Of a DNA stretch of 18,233 nucleotides, positions 14,578 through 18,233 are shown in pieces. This stretch comes from Alistipes sp. (GTDB lineage Bacteria > Bacteroidota > Bacteroidia > Bacteroidales > Rikenellaceae), in NCBI GenBank assembly GCA_031285485.1, contig JAITWC010000126.1, positions 1 to 18,233 of the forward strand, in the 5' to 3' direction. The notes beneath the pieces were generated by a model. It saw only the letters and a list, made by a program, of their open reading frames with translations, did not search any database and was not told where the DNA came from. Both the position numbers and the translations under genes were made by a program. Positions within the stretch are counted from its first letter, which is position 1; each line of letters opens with the position of its first letter.

Positions 14578-15483
14578 TCAGCGGACGCCGGGCGAAAGAG
14601 CGTCTCTCCGGTCTACACCCCACATTGTTCTATCTCTTAACGTGTCGTAGAACGATATATTTTGGATCTGCATCAAAAAAGCCGAAAATTCCGCCTTTTT
14701 GATAACGAACCTCGCCCCGTCGCCAACCAGGAACGAAGTGTTGTCGAGCGATGCCAGCGCCTCGCGATCTCTGGTGCGCACCTCGAACGTAACGACCGAC
14801 GTGTCGGGAACCACCATCGGACGGATTGAGAAGTTGTGCGGCGCAATGGCCGAGTAGACGACGCAGGCACAGTCCGGAGCGACGAGCGGCCCGCCGGCAC
14901 TGAGCGAATAGGCGGTCGAACCTGTGGGAGTCGAGGCTATAACCCCGTCACCGCGCACAATCGTAAGCAGTTTTCCCTCCGAGTACACGGCCACTTCCGC
15001 CATGTCGGCGGTATGGCGGTGGATCGTAAATTCGTTGAGTGCGCACGGGAATTCGGGTTGCACGGCCCCGAAATCACCCTCCACGCGGAGCATCGTGCGC
15101 TGCTCTATGTTATATCGTCCGGCGAAGATATCGGTGAACGCGCTGTCGATGCGTGCCGGCGATATGTTGGCCAGAAAACCCATCCGGCCCATGTTGACCC
15201 CTATGACTGGCATCGGCAAGCCCCTCAACCGACCCACTGCCTCAAGGAGCGTTCCGTCGCCCCCCACAGACACCATGAACGACTCTCCGTCAACATCCTC
15301 CGCCGTGATGCGCGAGTAACGATTTTCGGCCGGGATCGGCTGGCCGTACTTCGCCTCGATGGCGTCGGCATACTCGTCGTTGAGCGCCCACGTGTATCCG
15401 AACTTATCCGGCGCGGCCACGCACCACTCCCAAATCTCGCCCGTCAGGAGGGTTCGGGCACGGCTGTAAATAAAGAGTTTCAT
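14578..15483 (-). CDS. nadK: NAD kinase
   Basis: 301 residues from the ATG at 15483. Phosphorylates NAD+ to NADP+ with ATP or polyphosphate, in the cytoplasm. The family's GGDG motif is present (VSVGGDGTLLEAVG), followed by GVNMGRMGFLANI, NEFTIHR and the nucleotide-binding GDGVIASTPTGSTAYSLSAGGPLVAP; SFLVGD near the end is also typical. The frame is open for 20 more codons upstream, but homology begins at MKLFIYSRA, and the longer form would cover the promoter region and part of pdxJ. It is divergent from pdxJ, a common Bacteroidetes arrangement as I recall it. Confidence 0.95.
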   Translation of the reverse strand: MKLFIYSRARTLLTGEIWEWCVAAPDKFGYTWALNDEYADAIEAKYGQPIPAENRYSRITAEDVDGESFMVSVGGDGTLLEAVGRLRGLPMPVIGVNMGRMGFLANISPARIDSAFTDIFAGRYNIEQRTMLRVEGDFGAVQPEFPCALNEFTIHRHTADMAEVAVYSEGKLLTIVRGDGVIASTPTGSTAYSLSAGGPLVAPDCACVVYSAIAPHNFSIRPMVVPDTSVVTFEVRTRDREALASLDNTSFLVGDGARFVIKKAEFSAFLMQIQNISFYDTLRDRTMWGVDRRDALSPGVR

Positions 15484-15504
15484 AGACGATAACCAAAAAT
15501 TGTG

Positions 15505-15512
15505 TATTTTTG
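15505..15512 (+). promoter_or_regulatory. promoter (-7 box) of pdxJ
   Basis: TATTTTTG matches TAnnTTTG and lies 24 bp before the pdxJ ATG. No good -33 TTTG is visible at the standard distance. It overlaps the nadK promoter region, so the two genes may compete for polymerase. Confidence 0.5.
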
Positions 15513-15518
15513 TCGCTG

Positions 15519-15526
15519 CAAATATA
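15519..15526 (-). promoter_or_regulatory. promoter (-7 box) of nadK
   Basis: On the minus strand TATATTTG matches TAnnTTTG, 35 bp before the nadK start. A TTTG at 15544-15541 is only 14 bp upstream, shorter than the normal 19-21 bp, so the -33 element is doubtful. Confidence 0.5.
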
Positions 15527-15536
15527 TGTATATTCC

Positions 15537-16250
15537 ATGACAAAACTGAGCGTCAACGTAAACAAGATCGCCGTGCTGCGCAACTCGCGCGGTGGGGCCG
15601 AGCCGTCGGTGGTGCGTGCCGCGCTGGCCGCCGAGTGTTTCGGCGCCCAGGGCATCACGGTCCATCCGCGGCCCGACGAGCGCCACATACGTTACTCCGA
15701 CGTCCGGGAACTTGCCCCGCTCGTCTCCACCGAGTTCAACATCGAGGGCAACCCCATTGAGTCGTTCGTCGAACTCGTGCTCGAAGTGCATCCTGCGCAG
15801 GTGACCCTCGTGCCCGATCCGCCGGGTGCCATCACCTCCAACGCCGGGTGGGACACGGTGAAGAACGCCGTGTTTCTGCGCGAGGTGACGGAGCGTTTTC
15901 AGGAGGCCGGAGTGCGTGTTTCGATCTTCGTCGATCCCGACCCCGTGATGGTAGCCGGAGCCGCCGCCGTTGGTGCCGACCGCGTGGAACTCTATACCGA
16001 AGCCTATGCACGCGGTTACGCCGATGACATCTTCGCCGCGATAGATCCATACGTCGCCGCCGCCGAGGAGGCGCGCCGTCAGGGCATCGGCCTGAACGCC
16101 GGCCACGACCTCAACCTCGACAACCTGCAATTCTTCGTCGCAACCATACCCTGGACCGACGAAGTGTCAATAGGTCACGCCCTGATAGCCGACGCCCTTT
16201 ACATGGGCCTCGAAACCACGATCGCCGAATACCTCAAACGCCTCTCGTAA
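15537..16250 (+). CDS. pdxJ: pyridoxine 5'-phosphate synthase
   Basis: 237 residues, a TIM-barrel enzyme that joins deoxyxylulose 5-phosphate and 3-amino-2-oxopropyl phosphate to form pyridoxine 5'-phosphate, the last ring-forming step of the DXP-dependent vitamin B6 pathway. Recognisable motifs are VNKIAVLRNSRGG, GITVHPRPDERHI (H43, R45, H50, matching E. coli H45, R47, H52), FNIEGN with E70 at the place of catalytic E72, and GLNAGHDLN. N9-K10 stand where E. coli has Asp-His; I recall this in other Bacteroidetes and do not consider it damage. An in-frame ATG at 15510 exists, but MTKLSVNVNK at 15537 is the conserved start and lies downstream of the promoter. The cca-like gene follows after 2 bp. 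Confidence 0.96.
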   Translation: MTKLSVNVNKIAVLRNSRGGAEPSVVRAALAAECFGAQGITVHPRPDERHIRYSDVRELAPLVSTEFNIEGNPIESFVELVLEVHPAQVTLVPDPPGAITSNAGWDTVKNAVFLREVTERFQEAGVRVSIFVDPDPVMVAGAAAVGADRVELYTEAYARGYADDIFAAIDPYVAAAEEARRQGIGLNAGHDLNLDNLQFFVATIPWTDEVSIGHALIADALYMGLETTIAEYLKRLS

Positions 16251-16252
16251 TT

Positions 16253-17656
16253 TTGCCGCTCACACATCCGATATTCAAAGAGATATCCGCCCTGGCCGAC
16301 GAGCGGGGCGTGAGATCCTACGTGGTAGGCGGCTACGTGCGCGACCACTACCTCCATCGCCCCTCGACTGACATCGATGTGGTGTTGGAGCGCGACGCCA
16401 CGGAATTTGCCGAGGAGTTGGCCCGCCGTCTGGGAGTAAAAATACAGACGTTCAAAAACTTCGGCACGGCGATGCTGCGATGGCACGGTCTGGAGATCGA
16501 GTTCGTGGGTGCGCGCCGCGAGTCGTACTCGGCAGATTCGCGCAAACCCGACTGCGAGCCGGGTACCATCGAGGACGACCAACTGAGGCGCGACTTCGCG
16601 ATCAACGCGATGGGCTGGTCTCTGAACGCCGCCACTTTCGGCCGACTCAGCGACCCCTTCGGCGGGATGGACGACCTCGACGACGCCATTATCCGTACCC
16701 CGCGCGACCCCGACATCACATTCTCCGACGATCCGCTGCGCATGATGCGCGCCGTGAGATTCGCCACGCAGTTGGGCTTCGACATAGACGACGAAACCTT
16801 CGAGGCGGTCCGCCGCAACGCCCCCCGCATCGGCATAGTTTCGGCCGAACGAATTATCACCGAGCTCAACAAGATAGTCCTTTCGCCCGCGCCGTCGATG
16901 GGTTTCCACATGTTGGACGCCTCCGGCCTGCTGCCCCTCGTCTTCCCCGAGCTCTCCGCCCTCAAGGGAGTCGAGAAAGTCGGCGCCAACGCACACAAGG
17001 ACAACTTTCTGCACACACTCAAAGTGTTGGACAACGTGGCCGCAAAGTCCGACGACCTGTGGCTGCGCTGGGCCGCCATTATGCACGACATGGGTAAACC
17101 CGCCACCAAAGCTTACGAACCGCGCACAGGCTGGACATTTCACCATCACGAGGTTGTCGGCTCCAAGATGGTGACGAGGATCTTCCGCCGCCTGCGCCTG
17201 CCGCTCGACGCCCCGTGCAAATTCGTGCAAAAGTTGGTCTTTCTGCACCTCCGTCCGATCGTACTCTCCGAGGACGAGGTGACCGACAGCGCCGTGCGAC
17301 GGTTGCTGTTCGAGGCGGGCGACGACATCGAGGCACTGATGGCCCTCTGCGAGGCCGACATCACCAGCGGCAACGACGCCAAGGTGCGCCGGTACCTCGC
17401 CAACTTCGAACTCGTGCGCCGCAAGATGGTGGAGATCGAGGAGAAAGACCGCATCCGCAATTTCCAGCCCCCGGTAACGGGCGACCTGATAATGAAAGTC
17501 TACGGCATCCCGCCCTGCAACGTGATAGGCGAGATCAAGGAGCGGATCAAGAACGCGATCCTCGACGGCGATATCCCCAACGACTTCGACGCCGCCTGCG
17601 CCATGATGGAACGCCTCGCCGCCGAACGCGGACTCGTGAAAGTCACGAGTGTATGA
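16253..17656 (+). CDS. cca: CCA-adding-type tRNA nucleotidyltransferase with HD domain
   Basis: 467 residues. Class II nucleotidyltransferase head: SYVVGGYVRDHYL (GG at 26-27), catalytic carboxylates D40-x-D42 in TDIDVV, E83 in EIEF, then RRDFAINAMG and DPLRMMRAVRFATQLGF. The middle carries an HD phosphohydrolase domain with AIMHDMGKP (H278-D279) and FHHHEVVGSKM. Such proteins add or repair the tRNA 3'-CCA; poly(A) polymerase or A-adding relatives look alike, so exact specificity is not proven. The tRNA-Phe gene in this window lacks an encoded CCA and would need this activity. The start is TTG (16253-16255), 2 bp after the pdxJ stop; the next possible starts fall too close to the catalytic head. 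Confidence 0.92.
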   Translation: MPLTHPIFKEISALADERGVRSYVVGGYVRDHYLHRPSTDIDVVLERDATEFAEELARRLGVKIQTFKNFGTAMLRWHGLEIEFVGARRESYSADSRKPDCEPGTIEDDQLRRDFAINAMGWSLNAATFGRLSDPFGGMDDLDDAIIRTPRDPDITFSDDPLRMMRAVRFATQLGFDIDDETFEAVRRNAPRIGIVSAERIITELNKIVLSPAPSMGFHMLDASGLLPLVFPELSALKGVEKVGANAHKDNFLHTLKVLDNVAAKSDDLWLRWAAIMHDMGKPATKAYEPRTGWTFHHHEVVGSKMVTRIFRRLRLPLDAPCKFVQKLVFLHLRPIVLSEDEVTDSAVRRLLFEAGDDIEALMALCEADITSGNDAKVRRYLANFELVRRKMVEIEEKDRIRNFQPPVTGDLIMKVYGIPPCNVIGEIKERIKNAILDGDIPNDFDAACAMMERLAAERGLVKVTSV

Positions 17657-17689
17657 GTTGTGAGCGGATGTCGGAGAAGCCGTGGAACC

Positions 17690-17716
17690 GTCATTCCGTA
17701 CGAATGTGAGGAATCT
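17690..17716. repeat. ATTCC...GGAAT element resembling a dispersed intergenic repeat
   Basis: The stretch reads GTCATTCCGTACGAATG followed by TGAGGAATCT. ATTCC and GGAAT form an imperfect palindrome. The pattern GTCATTCC...GAGGAATCT is a widespread dispersed intergenic element in many bacterial genomes, Bacteroidetes included, as I remember it. It lies 34 bp after the cca stop, just before the tandem array. Confidence 0.5.
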
Positions 17717-17772
17717 GCCTTATAGAATGCGAACCAAGAGTTCACCCCCCCGCGCGGAGAGCGTTTTGGCCC

Positions 17773-18060
17773 CGCCGTACCTCTACGCTGCCGCCAAAAC
17801 AATCCGTTTGATGCCTCCGTACCCCTACGCTGCCGCCAAAACAATCCATTTGGTGCCTCCGTACCCCTACGCTGCCGCCAAAACAATCCGTTTGGTGCCT
17901 CCGTACCCCTACGCTACCGCCAAACCAAACCGTTTGGTGCCTCCGTACCCCTACGCTACCGCTAAACCAATCCGTTTGGTGCCGTCGTACCCCTACGCTG
18001 CCACTAAACCAATCCGTTTGGTGCCTCCGTACCCCTACGCTGCCGCCAAACCAATCCAAA
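17773..18060 (+). repeat. 42-bp tandem repeat array between cca and pyrD
   Basis: Seven copies at an exact 42-bp step: the GTAC marker is at 17777, 17819, 17861, 17903, 17945, 17987 and 18029. A unit reads CCTCCGTACCCCTACGCTGC, then CGCCAAAACAATCC or CGCTAAACCAATCC, then GTTTGGTG. Copies differ at one to four bases; the first three have AAAACAATCC and later ones AAACCAATCC, suggesting stepwise duplication. A 14-residue repeat could be translated on either strand, but most differences fall at first or second codon positions, so I read the array as non-coding. In the remaining part of the 422-bp gap (17657-18078) I see only the ATTCC/GGAAT element, a run of seven C (17745-17751) and no clear promoter for pyrD. 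Confidence 0.96.
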
Positions 18061-18078
18061 CCGTATAGAATAGTTGCT

Positions 18079-18233
18079 ATGTATAAGAAGATCGTAAGAC
18101 CGATCCTGTTCCGATTCAGCGCCGAAAGGGCACACGCAATGACGGCGTGGGCGCTGAGGCTTGCGGGCCGCCTGCCCGTGGTGCGCGGCGTTGTGAAGAG
18201 CATGTTCACCGTCACCGACCCGCGCCTCGAACG
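18079..18233 (+). CDS. pyrD: dihydroorotate dehydrogenase, quinone type (N-terminal part, runs off the window)
   Basis: The visible 51 residues begin MYKKIVRPILFRFSAERAHA and reach FTVTDPRLER. This is the N-terminus of class 2 dihydroorotate dehydrogenase: the membrane-associating helix pair (RPILF.F..E..H) used for quinone access, then the DPRLER lead into the FMN barrel. The enzyme oxidises dihydroorotate to orotate in pyrimidine synthesis and passes electrons to the quinone pool. The catalytic part is outside the window. It follows the 42-bp array at about 20 bp and runs in the same direction as cca. Confidence 0.88.
   Translation, partial: MYKKIVRPILFRFSAERAHAMTAWALRLAGRLPVVRGVVKSMFTVTDPRLE

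Noticed and set aside
15484..15543. 20-codon N-terminal extension of nadK
   Set aside because: It would run over the divergent promoters and the pdxJ start, and homology begins at the ATG at 15483.
15537..15570. PdxJ with Asn-Lys in place of the Asp-His found in E. coli near residue 10
   Set aside because: I recall this substitution in Bacteroidetes PdxJ generally, and all other catalytic residues checked (H43, R45, H50, E70) are present.
6346..18060. CRISPR arrays
   Set aside because: All three arrays are head-to-tail repeats without unique spacers, and no cas genes are present.
17682..18068. Possible 128-residue repeat protein (14-residue units) ahead of pyrD
   Set aside because: Most differences among the copies alter first or second codon positions, the opposite of what selection on protein would give; a similar frame is open on the other strand.

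Overview
The window looks like a piece of a GC-rich Bacteroidales chromosome, most likely Rikenellaceae/Alistipes-like. Three things support this. Promoters carry the Bacteroidetes TAnnTTTG -7 box. The gene orders rseC-rnfBCDGEA and uppS-bamA-ompH-ompH are ones I associate with Bacteroidetes. The PdxJ and RnfB sequences are of the kind found in that phylum. The genus is an inference. Almost all of the window is conserved housekeeping sequence; the unusual content is in the gaps between genes and in one degenerate enzyme domain.

Layout. Positions 1-46 (minus) hold the first codons of a probable IS1182-type transposase that runs off the left edge. A tRNA-Phe(GAA) gene (179-251, minus) follows, with a strong terminator (113-152) and a promoter near 354-384. 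From about 409 a plus-strand run begins: nadE, rseC, then the six-gene Rnf complex rnfB-C-D-G-E-A, closed by a terminator at 7782-7806. Genes are packed with 1-4 bp overlaps, except for a 289-bp gap between rnfG and rnfE filled by a 41-bp tandem repeat. Next, with its own promoter, comes a two-gene unit: a LiaF-like membrane protein and a membrane-anchored LytTR DNA-binding protein (7936-9868).

On the minus strand, reading right to left, uppS-bamA-ompH-ompH (14524-9870) forms an undecaprenyl-lipid and outer-membrane-protein assembly operon with a very good promoter at 14543-14574. It has a 42-bp repeat array between bamA and the first ompH. nadK (14578-15483, minus) and pdxJ (15537-16250, plus) are divergent, with back-to-back -7 boxes. 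pdxJ is followed at 2 bp by a CCA-adding-type nucleotidyltransferase, a third tandem array (seven copies of 42 bp) and the start of pyrD, which leaves the window.

How it fits together: NadE makes NAD+, NadK makes NADP+, and Rnf couples ferredoxin/NAD(H) redox to an ion gradient. UppS, BamA and the two Skp-like chaperones serve the envelope, and the LiaF/LytTR pair probably senses envelope state. The main observations are (i) a NadE whose glutaminase domain has lost two of its three catalytic residues, (ii) three tandem arrays of almost identical period (41, 42, 42 bp), each between co-directional genes, two of which seem to share a sequence module, and (iii) a receiver-less membrane LytTR regulator paired with a LiaF-like protein that has a Cys/His-rich linker. 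I found no convincing wholly new multi-gene system.
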